64,000 nucleotides of DNA from DATJGR01 sp963812255. GTDB taxonomy: Bacteria; Pseudomonadota; Gammaproteobacteria; Pseudomonadales; Azotimanducaceae. The stretch lies in assembly GCA_963812255.1 (NCBI GenBank), contig CAWEUM010000003.1, forward strand, positions 1,240,001-1,304,000. Reading direction: 5' to 3'. Made by a program: the position numbers and the translations under genes. How positions within the stretch are numbered: position 1 is the first letter of the stretch; the number at the start of each line of letters is the position of its first letter. Under the pieces are notes generated by a model. It did no database searches and was not told where the DNA came from. It was given only the letters and a program-made list of their open reading frames with translations. Positions 56,939-64,000 of this stretch are shown here, in pieces.

Positions 56939-57629
56939 GGATGCGCGACGCGGGCGTTCGATGATCGGCGTTTTGCTGGTGTGTGCGTCGGCCAACGCAG
57001 CAGCCGGGTTGAGCGGACGGGTAAGCCTCGCGACTGCCGAGATCTATCGCGGTGTCAAGCAGACTCGGGATGTTCCGGTCGTGGACGGCCTGGTGCAATA
57101 CGATTCCAACAGTGGATTCTACGGGGCCGTCTGGGCGGGACAGGTCGAGTTCCCCTACAGCGACGAAGGCAGTGACGTCGAAGTGGACTACATCGTGGGA
57201 ATCGGTCGCGCACTCACGTCTCGGATATTCGTGGATTCGGCAGTCGTTCGCTACAGCTATCCCTCGTCCAGCGCGCAGCGAAACTATGACTGGACTGAGT
57301 GGTATACGAGCCTGCGTTTTTTCGATCACTGGTCTGTTGGTGTGGGGATCGGCCACGACTGGCTGGACGGGAACCGGACAACGCACAATGCTGAACTGAC
57401 CTACCAGCACCGACTGCCGCTTGGGGTGACCATCGATCTCACAGGCGGGTACCAGGATGTCTCCGGCGTTGTCGGCCGCGACTACCGGTATTACGAAGTC
57501 GGACTCGGACGCGTGCTGCGTGCGATTCAGTTCCGAATTGCCTTCTCGGGCACCGACGCAGCGGGTTCGCGCATTTTTGGCCCGTCGGGTGCGGCGCGCT
57601 GGCTGGGTCGCGCAACCTGGTCGTTCTGA
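56928..57629 (+). CDS. TorF-family putative porin (outer-membrane beta barrel)
   Basis: 233 residues: signal peptide (to about residue 25) and alternating amphipathic strands (GLSGRVSLATAEIYRGVKQT, YGAVWAGQVEF, YYEVGLGRVLRAIQFRIAF) ending in aromatic F (ATWSF), the outer-membrane barrel signature. The RGV.QT opening and the pattern VDYIVGIG match the TIGR02001 (TorF) family. Starts 11 bp before the end of the protease gene, so it is co-translated with it. Confidence 0.82.
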   Translation: MNAKDARRGRSMIGVLLVCASANAAAGLSGRVSLATAEIYRGVKQTRDVPVVDGLVQYDSNSGFYGAVWAGQVEFPYSDEGSDVEVDYIVGIGRALTSRIFVDSAVVRYSYPSSSAQRNYDWTEWYTSLRFFDHWSVGVGIGHDWLDGNRTTHNAELTYQHRLPLGVTIDLTGGYQDVSGVVGRDYRYYEVGLGRVLRAIQFRIAFSGTDAAGSRIFGPSGAARWLGRATWSF

Positions 57630-57672
57630 TTCACTGGTATTCACGCGAGTAGCCGCCGCTGGTTCTCGCACG

Positions 57673-57700
57673 TTCCTGCCATCGTGAACCCGTATATAAA
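57673..57700 (+). promoter_or_regulatory. Possible promoter before the CHRD gene
   Basis: TTCCTG (-35), 16-bp spacer, TATAAA inside an AT-rich run (TATATAAATATT) that stands out in GC-rich surroundings, about 80 bp upstream of the CHRD start. The -35 match is poor. Confidence 0.3.
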
Positions 57701-57779
57701 TATTCGGCTGCATTGAACGTTTTCCGGCCGTGCTGGCTACTAACCCCTCGTCAAGATCACGCGCGAGGGGGAGCCTGCT

Positions 57780-59714
57780 ATGGGAATCAACTGGAGCTCG
57801 TTTCGTGGAGTCGTTGGTGCGGCGTTGCTACTCGCAAATGCGGCGTGCAGCGATGGCAACGACAATGGCAACAAGGCACCACCAAATCCGCCACTACCTC
57901 CCGCCAACACGACGAGCGTCACCGCGAACCTGGTGGCCAAGGAGGTGGTCGGTGGCAGCAGCGAGGCGGGCTCGGCTACCACGTCACTCGTCCTGAATCT
58001 CGATGACGGAACGCTGTCCGGTACCGTGACCCTCACCGGCCTCACAGCTACAGCGGTGACGATTCACACTGGCTTTGCGGGCGAACAGGGTCCGGTGATC
58101 GTCACGCTGCAGCAGGACGATGCCACGAGCTGGTCGGTGCCGGCTGGCGCGGTGTTGACCGCGGCGGATCAGGACGCCTTGTCGCGCGGTGCGGTCTATG
58201 TGTTCGTCGCGACGGCGGCGCAGCCCGATGGGGCAGTGCGCGGCCAACTGTTGATGGGCAATGTCTCGGTTCTGTTTGTGGATCTTTCGGACACGCAGGA
58301 AGTGCCTCTGTTGACATCCTCGGCCAGCGCAGTCGGTGCGGTTACGCTGGACCGCGATACTGGCGCCATCGCCATCCACGTCAACACGACCGGGCTCGAC
58401 GACGCCGTCGCCGCGCACGCGCACCGTGCAGTTGCGGGCGTGAACGGGCCAATTTTGATCGGCCTGGATCAGGATCCGGCAAATGTGAAGCACTGGTCGT
58501 CGGCTGCCGACGCCGTGCTCGATGCAGCGGGGATGCAGGCATTCGATGCGGCGGAGCTCTATCTCAATATCCACACACCTGCCAATCCCGGCGGCGAAAT
58601 ACGTGGTCAGATCGTGCCTCCCGGCAGGGAGGTCCTGTTCGTTGCGCTCTCGGGAGCGGAGGAAGTTCCACCGGTTGCGGGCAACGCGCGTGCCACGGCA
58701 GCCATTACCGTTGATCCGGCCTTCGCGATGGGCGACATCACTGTTCATGTCAACACGTTGGGGTTGGATGATGCCGTCGCCGCACATGTGCATCAGGCAC
58801 CGGTCGGCGCCAATGGGCCGGTGCTGATTGGTCTGAATCAGGACGCCAACGACACGTCGCATTGGCAGTCGGACGGCGCGGTGCTGGATAGTGCTGGCGT
58901 GCAGGCGTTCAACGCCGGCGAGCTTTACGTCAACGTGCACACGCCCGCCCATCCCGATGGGGAGGTTCGCGGCCAGATCGTTCCGTCGAGCGGCTCACCG
59001 CCAAACTCGGGTTCATTTCGGGTCGTCTCGATCGTACCCGCCGCGGGTACCGATTTGACGAGCTTCCCAAGCCAGATCGTCGTCACATTCAACCGCGACG
59101 TGCGCGTATCCACTGTGGCCAACGCGTCGGTCGAGCTCAGCGCCAGCGGAGGCGACGCGAGCTTCAGCGACGGCAATGAAATGGGCATCACGCCGACCGC
59201 CATCAGCGCCGGCGGAACCACGGCGACCATCGATTTGTCCGGCGTAACGGTGGCCGACGACACGTTTGAGATCAAACTCAAAGGCACTGGTGGAGAGCCC
59301 ATCGCCGACCTAAACGGGAACATATTGGACGGAGATTCCGACACCTCGGCGGGTGGCGATTTCATCAGCGTGTTCAGTGTGGCCACATCGAGCACCGTGA
59401 CGTTTACCTCGATCCAGAACAGCATATTCACGCCAAGCTGTGCCCTGTCCGGATGTCACGCGGGGGCCAGTCCTCAGCAGGGCATGAATCTCTCACAAGG
59501 GCTGGCGTACAACGCCATCATCAATGTGGCGAGCAACGAACAAAACGCGCTGCTGCGCGTCAATCCGGGCAATCCCGACCAGAGCTATCTGGTCCAAAAG
59601 GTCGAAGGGACCGCCGCTGTCGGCGGCCGCATGCCGCTGGGCGGTCCACCTCTCTCCAACGATCTCATTCAGGCGCTGCGGCAATGGATCACCGAAGGCG
59701 CGCAGAACAACTAG
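57780..59714 (+). CDS. Lipoprotein with three CHRD domains, Ig-like domain and CX4CH heme-type domain
   Basis: 644 residues. Signal peptide with a possible lipidation site at C23 (NAAC). Three CHRD units (about 45-155, 163-277, 285-400) show the repeating FVDLSDTQEVP/FVALSGAEEVPP opening, HVHQAPVGANGPVLIGL core and GEVRGQIVP close. Next comes a Big_5/SbsA Ig-like domain (about 410-520: SFPSQIVVTFNRDV). The C-terminal domain has C554-x4-C559-H560 (SCALSGCHAG) and the RVNPGNPDQSYLVQK...MPLGGPPL pattern seen in secreted heme-binding domains. AGGGGGAG lies upstream of the ATG. Confidence 0.88.
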   Translation: MGINWSSFRGVVGAALLLANAACSDGNDNGNKAPPNPPLPPANTTSVTANLVAKEVVGGSSEAGSATTSLVLNLDDGTLSGTVTLTGLTATAVTIHTGFAGEQGPVIVTLQQDDATSWSVPAGAVLTAADQDALSRGAVYVFVATAAQPDGAVRGQLLMGNVSVLFVDLSDTQEVPLLTSSASAVGAVTLDRDTGAIAIHVNTTGLDDAVAAHAHRAVAGVNGPILIGLDQDPANVKHWSSAADAVLDAAGMQAFDAAELYLNIHTPANPGGEIRGQIVPPGREVLFVALSGAEEVPPVAGNARATAAITVDPAFAMGDITVHVNTLGLDDAVAAHVHQAPVGANGPVLIGLNQDANDTSHWQSDGAVLDSAGVQAFNAGELYVNVHTPAHPDGEVRGQIVPSSGSPPNSGSFRVVSIVPAAGTDLTSFPSQIVVTFNRDVRVSTVANASVELSASGGDASFSDGNEMGITPTAISAGGTTATIDLSGVTVADDTFEIKLKGTGGEPIADLNGNILDGDSDTSAGGDFISVFSVATSSTVTFTSIQNSIFTPSCALSGCHAGASPQQGMNLSQGLAYNAIINVASNEQNALLRVNPGNPDQSYLVQKVEGTAAVGGRMPLGGPPLSNDLIQALRQWITEGAQNN

Positions 59715-59740
59715 CTCTGCGTGGAGCGGATTAATCCGGC

Positions 59741-60820
59741 GTGAGGTCGCCTGTAGTCGAAATTCGTCGCTTCACTGTCCTCATTGTGAGCACGTTATGG
59801 ACAGTGTGCGCAGTGGCGGAACCGTACCTGGCTGTCCAAAACGGCTATCAGTGCAACCAGTGCCACGTCGATCCGACCGGCGGCGGGCTACGCAACGCGT
59901 TTGGCGACGTGTTCAGTCAGACGGCGCTGCCGGCAAATGCGTCGAAGCTCGACATGTGGACGGGGTCGGTGCTCGAGCGGTTTTCTGCCGGCAGTGATGC
60001 GCGCGGCAGCGGACGCATGTTCGATCTCGACGACCGGGACGACAACCAGAGTTTCGGTATCGACAGGGTGAGCCTCTACTTGGATGCGACGCTGAACGAG
60101 CACGTCAGCCTCTATCTCGATGAGCAAGTCGCGCCCAACGGATCGCTCAATCGACAGGCGTGGGTGATGCTCGCCTCGGGTGATTGGTACCTCAAAGCCG
60201 GCAAGCTTTTCCTTCCCTATGGCCTGCGTCTCGAAGATGATTCTGCCTTCGTTCGCGAAATCACCGGCATCAATTTCAACAGCCCGGACAACGGTGTCGA
60301 AGCGGGGTTTGTTGGTGGCGCCTGGTCGGCTCAGGTTTCGCTGACCAACGGAACTGCCGGGGCGCCCGAGACCGACGACGGCAAACAGATCAGCGTTCGG
60401 CTGGCACACGTCAACACCAGGTGGCGCATCGGTGTCAGCGGCAATCTCAATCGCACCGACCCAGGCGACCGAACGATGTACGGTTTGTTTGGCGGTGTGC
60501 GTACCGGTCCCGTGAGCTGGCTGATGGAGTACGACCGGATCGAGGACGACGGATTCGGCACCGGCAACCGGCAGCAGGACGTGGCGCTACTGCAGGCCGC
60601 TATCGAGTTGCGCAAAGGTCACTATCTGCAACTCATCACCGAGATGAATCGCATCGACGATCGCGACATCACGAATCGTTACCGCTATAGCGCCGTTTAC
60701 GAATACTTCCCGTGGCCGTTCACCGAGCTGCGCGCCGGTTATCGGCAGCGCGATAGCCAGGATGATTCGGCCGTGCTGAATGCGAGCGAGACCTTCGTTC
60801 AGGTGCACGTGTTCTTTTGA
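59741..60820 (+). CDS. Outer-membrane beta-barrel protein with N-terminal CxxCH motif
   Basis: 359 residues, GTG start. Signal peptide (to about residue 27), then GYQCNQCHVDPTGGGLRNAFG with C38-x-x-C41-H42, a c-type heme attachment motif. The rest (about 60-359) is a porin-like barrel: alternating strands (YLDATLNEHVSLYLDEQVAP, WYLKAGKLFLPYGLRLEDD) with a terminal phenylalanine (VQVHVFF). It starts 26 bp after the CHRD gene, so they are likely co-expressed. A heme at the mouth of a barrel suggests electron transfer across the outer membrane or heme-dependent gating; inference. Confidence 0.85.
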   Translation: MRSPVVEIRRFTVLIVSTLWTVCAVAEPYLAVQNGYQCNQCHVDPTGGGLRNAFGDVFSQTALPANASKLDMWTGSVLERFSAGSDARGSGRMFDLDDRDDNQSFGIDRVSLYLDATLNEHVSLYLDEQVAPNGSLNRQAWVMLASGDWYLKAGKLFLPYGLRLEDDSAFVREITGINFNSPDNGVEAGFVGGAWSAQVSLTNGTAGAPETDDGKQISVRLAHVNTRWRIGVSGNLNRTDPGDRTMYGLFGGVRTGPVSWLMEYDRIEDDGFGTGNRQQDVALLQAAIELRKGHYLQLITEMNRIDDRDITNRYRYSAVYEYFPWPFTELRAGYRQRDSQDDSAVLNASETFVQVHVFF

Positions 60821-60863
60821 GGTGCTTGACTCCGTAGCCCGGGCCCCACCGATCCGCTCCGAA

Positions 60864-63443
60864 TCACGTAGCATCGGATGATTCGGAACGTCCGGTACGG
60901 CCGGGGAAAGCCATAAGCCAAAGAGGCTTGAGGCCTTCCAGCGCGACGAGAACGAGTGCTCCGGCAGCCAGCGGGATCACAAGGGCTGAAACATCGAGCG
61001 CGCCAAAGCCGAACATAGTGCGCGCGTATGGCCAGAAGAGCGTCACAGCGAGCAATGCGCCGACGATCGGGAGCACGATTGCCAGCGCCCGGTTCGGTCG
61101 CCGGATCGCCGCCATGATCGATGCGCCCGTGGAACGATTCACCAGGATCAGCGCGATGATTGACGTCACCAACGATGCGAACGTCACGGCCCGCACCTGA
61201 TCATCATCCAGGCCGTATTGCATTGACACGACAAAGATCGCGGCAGCCACCCCGAACGCCAGGACGCCCTGAAGCACGCTCCAGGCGATCGTGAGCGCGG
61301 AGAACAGCGGCTCCATTGGTGCGCGCGGAGGGCGACGCATCTGCCCCTCCTCCGCGGTCTCAGCCTCGAAGACCAGGGAGCAGACTGGGTCGATCACCAT
61401 CTCGAGAAAGGCAATGTGCATCGGCCCGAACAGAATCGGTAGACCAAAGGTCAGGGGCATCAACGCCAAGCCGGCGATCGGAATATGGACAGCTAAGATA
61501 AAGCTCATCGCCTTGCGAAGATTGGTGTAAATCCGGCGGCCCAGCCGGATGGTGTTGACGATCGATCCGAAATCATCGTCGAGCAGGACAATCGACGCCG
61601 CCTCGCGCGCTACGTCGGTACCACGGCCACCCATCGCCACACCGATATGCGCGGCCTTGAGGGACGGCGCGTCGTTTACCCCGTCTCCGGTCATCGCGAC
61701 GATCTCCCCGTTCGCCTTGAGCGCATTGACGATACGCAGCTTCTGCTCGGGCATGATGCGGGCAAAGATAGTGACGGTCCGCACGCGGGCGGCGAGCTCG
61801 TCATCGGTGAGGCTTTGGAGCTCCTCGCCACTCATCAGATCTTCTCCGCTCAGACCCGCCGCAGCCGCAACCGCGCGAGCAGTGGCCGGGTAGTCGCCGG
61901 TAATCATGATCACCCGGATGCCAGCGTTGCGGCATTCCGCAATGGCCGGCGGCACGCTTTCACGCACCGGATCCGCAAGGCCCACAAGGCCCACAAACCG
62001 GAAATCGAAATCCTGCTGGGAGCTCGGCAGGTCGGCGCCTGCGAATGAGGTCTGCGCTACGCCAAGCACGCGCAGGCCGGTTTGCGCCATCTCGTCGACC
62101 GCCAGCGTCACGGCTGCGCGAGCCGCGGGGTCGAGGTGGCATAGTTCGGCAATGGCCTCGGGCGCGCCCTTCGCGGCCACCAGAAGGTCCTGCTCGGCGC
62201 CTTTCCACACCTGCGACATGGCCAGCAGCCCCGGGCGTAGTGCGTACGTCTTGACCAACGTCTGTCCCTCCCCGGGGGACCCTGTCAGTTGGCTTTCCGA
62301 CAGCGCGTGGAAGGCCTTTTCCATCGGGTCGAATGGCTCTGGTGCACTGGCCAGAGCTCCCAGTGAGGCCAGTTCCCGGAACGGCTGCGGCATCCGCGTA
62401 TCGGCGGCACCGACCCTGAACGTACTTCCCTCGGACAGCCGTAGTTCGGTCACACTCATGCGGTTCTCGGTCAATGTGCCGGTCTTGTCGGTGCAGAGCA
62501 CTGTCGCCGCGCCGAGTGTCTCGATCGCCGAGGCGCGACGGGTGAGCACCCGTACCTGCGAGATCCGCCAGGCCCCCATCGCCATGAAAACGGCCAGCAC
62601 CACCGGAAATTCTTCCGGCAGCATTGACATACCCACGGCAATGCCGGCCAGCAGCGCCTCGAGCCAACCGCCGCGCAATATCCCGTAAAGCAGCACGACA
62701 ACGGCGCTCACCGCGGCACCCGCAACCGCGAAAACGAACACCAGGCTTCGAGTCTGGCGCTGCAGATGCGGGACCTCGACCTCGAGCAGGCTCAACGATT
62801 TGCCGATCTTGCCGATTTCGCTGCCGGCGCCGGTGGCGACGACCTCGGCAACACCAGTCCCCCGCACGATCAATGCCCCGGAAAATACAAATGCCAGATC
62901 GTCGCCACCCGGACGAGGCGGCGGATCTGACGTATCAGTACCTGCCGTCTTGCGCACAGGGACGGATTCGCCTGTAAGCAGGGATTCGTCGGCCTGCAGA
63001 TCTTCTGCCGTGAGGACGCGCGCGTCGGCGGGCACCCGATCACCTTCGGCCAGCACAACCAGGTCGCCCCGCACGACCTCACGTCCGGCGATGCGCAGGC
63101 GCTCTCCGTCCCGGATCACCAGCGCGCGCGGACTCGTCAGATCGCGCAGCGCTTCCATGACCCGCTCCGTGCGGGCTTCCTGCACGACGGTAATGACCAC
63201 GGAGAGACAGGCGAAGGCGAGCAATACCGCTGCTTCCTGGGCACTGCCAAGCGCCAGATAGACCACGCCGCCGCCAATCAGCAGCGCCAGCATGGGTTCA
63301 CGAATCACGTCCAGGATGATTCGAAGCGGCGTACGCCGGTGCGCCTGAGGAAGCTCATTGAACCCTTCCCGTTGCAGGCGGGCTGCGGCATCAGCGGCGC
63401 TCAGACCGCGAAACTCTGGACCTCCCGGTAGCGTGGTGCGCAT
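60864..63443 (-). CDS. Cation-translocating P-type ATPase
   Basis: 859 residues: cation_ATPase_N (FRGLSAADAAARLQREGFNEL), actuator LTGESVPV, phosphorylation site D319 (CTDKTGTLTEN), KGAPEAI, and the hinge MTGDGVNDAPSLKAAHIGVAMG. About ten transmembrane helices. M4 reads PEEFPVV, unlike PEGLP of Ca2+ pumps or PxxxP forms of heavy-metal pumps, and no metal-binding N-terminal domain is present, so the ion is uncertain. The ATG at 63443 fits the family. Convergent with the heme-barrel gene. Confidence 0.93.
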   Translation of the reverse strand: MRTTLPGGPEFRGLSAADAAARLQREGFNELPQAHRRTPLRIILDVIREPMLALLIGGGVVYLALGSAQEAAVLLAFACLSVVITVVQEARTERVMEALRDLTSPRALVIRDGERLRIAGREVVRGDLVVLAEGDRVPADARVLTAEDLQADESLLTGESVPVRKTAGTDTSDPPPRPGGDDLAFVFSGALIVRGTGVAEVVATGAGSEIGKIGKSLSLLEVEVPHLQRQTRSLVFVFAVAGAAVSAVVVLLYGILRGGWLEALLAGIAVGMSMLPEEFPVVLAVFMAMGAWRISQVRVLTRRASAIETLGAATVLCTDKTGTLTENRMSVTELRLSEGSTFRVGAADTRMPQPFRELASLGALASAPEPFDPMEKAFHALSESQLTGSPGEGQTLVKTYALRPGLLAMSQVWKGAEQDLLVAAKGAPEAIAELCHLDPAARAAVTLAVDEMAQTGLRVLGVAQTSFAGADLPSSQQDFDFRFVGLVGLADPVRESVPPAIAECRNAGIRVIMITGDYPATARAVAAAAGLSGEDLMSGEELQSLTDDELAARVRTVTIFARIMPEQKLRIVNALKANGEIVAMTGDGVNDAPSLKAAHIGVAMGGRGTDVAREAASIVLLDDDFGSIVNTIRLGRRIYTNLRKAMSFILAVHIPIAGLALMPLTFGLPILFGPMHIAFLEMVIDPVCSLVFEAETAEEGQMRRPPRAPMEPLFSALTIAWSVLQGVLAFGVAAAIFVVSMQYGLDDDQVRAVTFASLVTSIIALILVNRSTGASIMAAIRRPNRALAIVLPIVGALLAVTLFWPYARTMFGFGALDVSALVIPLAAGALVLVALEGLKPLWLMAFPGRTGRSESSDAT

Positions 63444-63825
63444 GGTCTTTCCCACATCGGGGCGGCCGACTTTGGCTTGGTCTATTTCCACCCGGTGCGC
63501 TCCCTGATGACTTGGTTCATGTCGCGAACCTGCCCGAACCGCTACGACCACGCCGACGTTGGATAACCGCAGAGGTCAGACACACTAGACGCCGGGTCCT
63601 GGCGATCCATTGTGCAATCCAGAAACCGAAAGGCGGAAAGTATGTGTCGGTGCCAGCCAGCAGCAGTCCGGTCGACGCCTGCACGATCATGTCGGTCATG
63701 GCAGATTCTTGCTTCATCGAAGTAATCCTAGTCGGCGGCGTCGTGTTGATCTGATCAGGTTCGTCGGCGCTGCGATGTCAGTCTAGTCGTTGCCAAGCTG
63801 CAGCGACTCGTTCAGCGTCCGCCGA
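63444..63825. other. Intergenic, no gene called
   Basis: A 66-codon minus-strand frame (63517-63717; ATG with AGGA 8 bp upstream) contains a hydrophobic stretch (STGLLLAGTDTYFPPFGFWIA) but has no recognisable relatives. It is left uncalled. Confidence 0.4.
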
Positions 63826-64000
63826 TCAGATGTGCGGCTCGATCACGCGAAACGCGCCGAGCAGCGCAGGCACGATCAACGCAATGCCGATGTTCGACGC
63901 GACCAGTCGACGCGTCGGAATCGGCGGCACCTTGCAAACCCGGCTGAAATTGACGAGTGCCGCGCCCGGGATCGCAACTACCGCCGCGCTGAGTGCGAGC
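63826..64000 (-). CDS. Membrane protein, C-terminal part (runs off the window)
   Basis: A minus-strand frame with no stop from the window end to TGA at 63826 gives about 58 codons. They include LALSAAVVAIPGAALVNFSR, then PPIPTRRLVASNIGIALIV and PALLGAFRVIEPHI. Two predicted transmembrane segments separated by a basic loop suggest the end of an integral membrane protein. The family is not recognised. Confidence 0.6.
   Translation of the reverse strand, partial: LALSAAVVAIPGAALVNFSRVCKVPPIPTRRLVASNIGIALIVPALLGAFRVIEPHI

Noticed and set aside
63517..63717. A 66-codon minus-strand frame with a hydrophobic stretch
   Set aside because: Acceptable ribosome site but no family resemblance and high Arg content at the end.

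Overview
The window is a contiguous piece of a moderately GC-rich gammaproteobacterial chromosome. Three things support this. The long housekeeping block hrcA-grpE-dnaK-dnaJ-dapB-carAB-greA-(yhbY)-rlmE-ftsH-folP-glmM-tpiA-secG-tRNALeu-tRNAfMet-rimP-nusA-infB-rbfA-truB-rpsO-pnp is in classic gammaproteobacterial order. The dksA-gluQ-regulator-pcnB order matches Pseudomonas and Xanthomonas relatives. The tmRNA tag is ANDENYALAA. The Lys/Ala-rich N-terminal extension on DksA and the general gene content suggest the Xanthomonadales/Nevskiales/Steroidobacter side of the class, but this is inference. An oxygen-using lifestyle fits acs, hemJ and a (now broken) fatty-acid desaturase.

Layout. 1-2.0 kb: the 5' part of an rRNA operon on the minus strand (promoter, boxA leader, 16S, tRNA-Ile). 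2.0-9.97 kb: tyrS, an M23 murein peptidase, erpA, bactofilin and a membrane coiled-coil protein, the heme genes hemJ-hemL with a PfkB kinase, and sfsA. 10.2-17.5 kb: dksA, gluQ, a degenerate NtrC/CbrB-like regulator, pcnB, a deoxynucleoside kinase and acs, ending in a hairpin terminator. 17.5-43.7 kb: the translation, RNA-decay and chaperone superoperon region, almost all on the minus strand. 43.8-47.65 kb: recN, bamE, rnfH/ratA, smpB and ssrA (tmRNA).

47.65-53.0 kb, just downstream of ssrA, is a decayed accessory region. It holds a frame-broken gene remnant, a desaturase with a one-base deletion in its third histidine box, an orphan C-terminal fragment, an IS91-type transposase tail and a few small intact genes. 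It looks like the scar of a former island at the ssrA integration hot spot. 53.0-60.8 kb is an envelope-oriented module: a Cys-rich exported protein (divergent), then ECF sigma factor, anti-sigma factor, subtilase lipoprotein and TorF-like barrel with overlapping start/stop codons, followed by a three-CHRD lipoprotein ending in a CX4CH heme-type domain and a beta-barrel carrying an N-terminal CxxCH motif. 60.9-63.4 kb encodes a P-type ATPase, and the window ends inside a membrane protein gene.

The most interesting items are the sigma/anti-sigma/protease/heme-barrel module at 54.5-60.8 kb, and the CbrB-position regulator at 11.8-13.2 kb. The regulator has lost the phospho-acceptor aspartate, the conserved receiver lysine and the GAFTGA sigma-54 loop, and has no CbrA partner beside it. 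No CRISPR array or intact prophage was seen.
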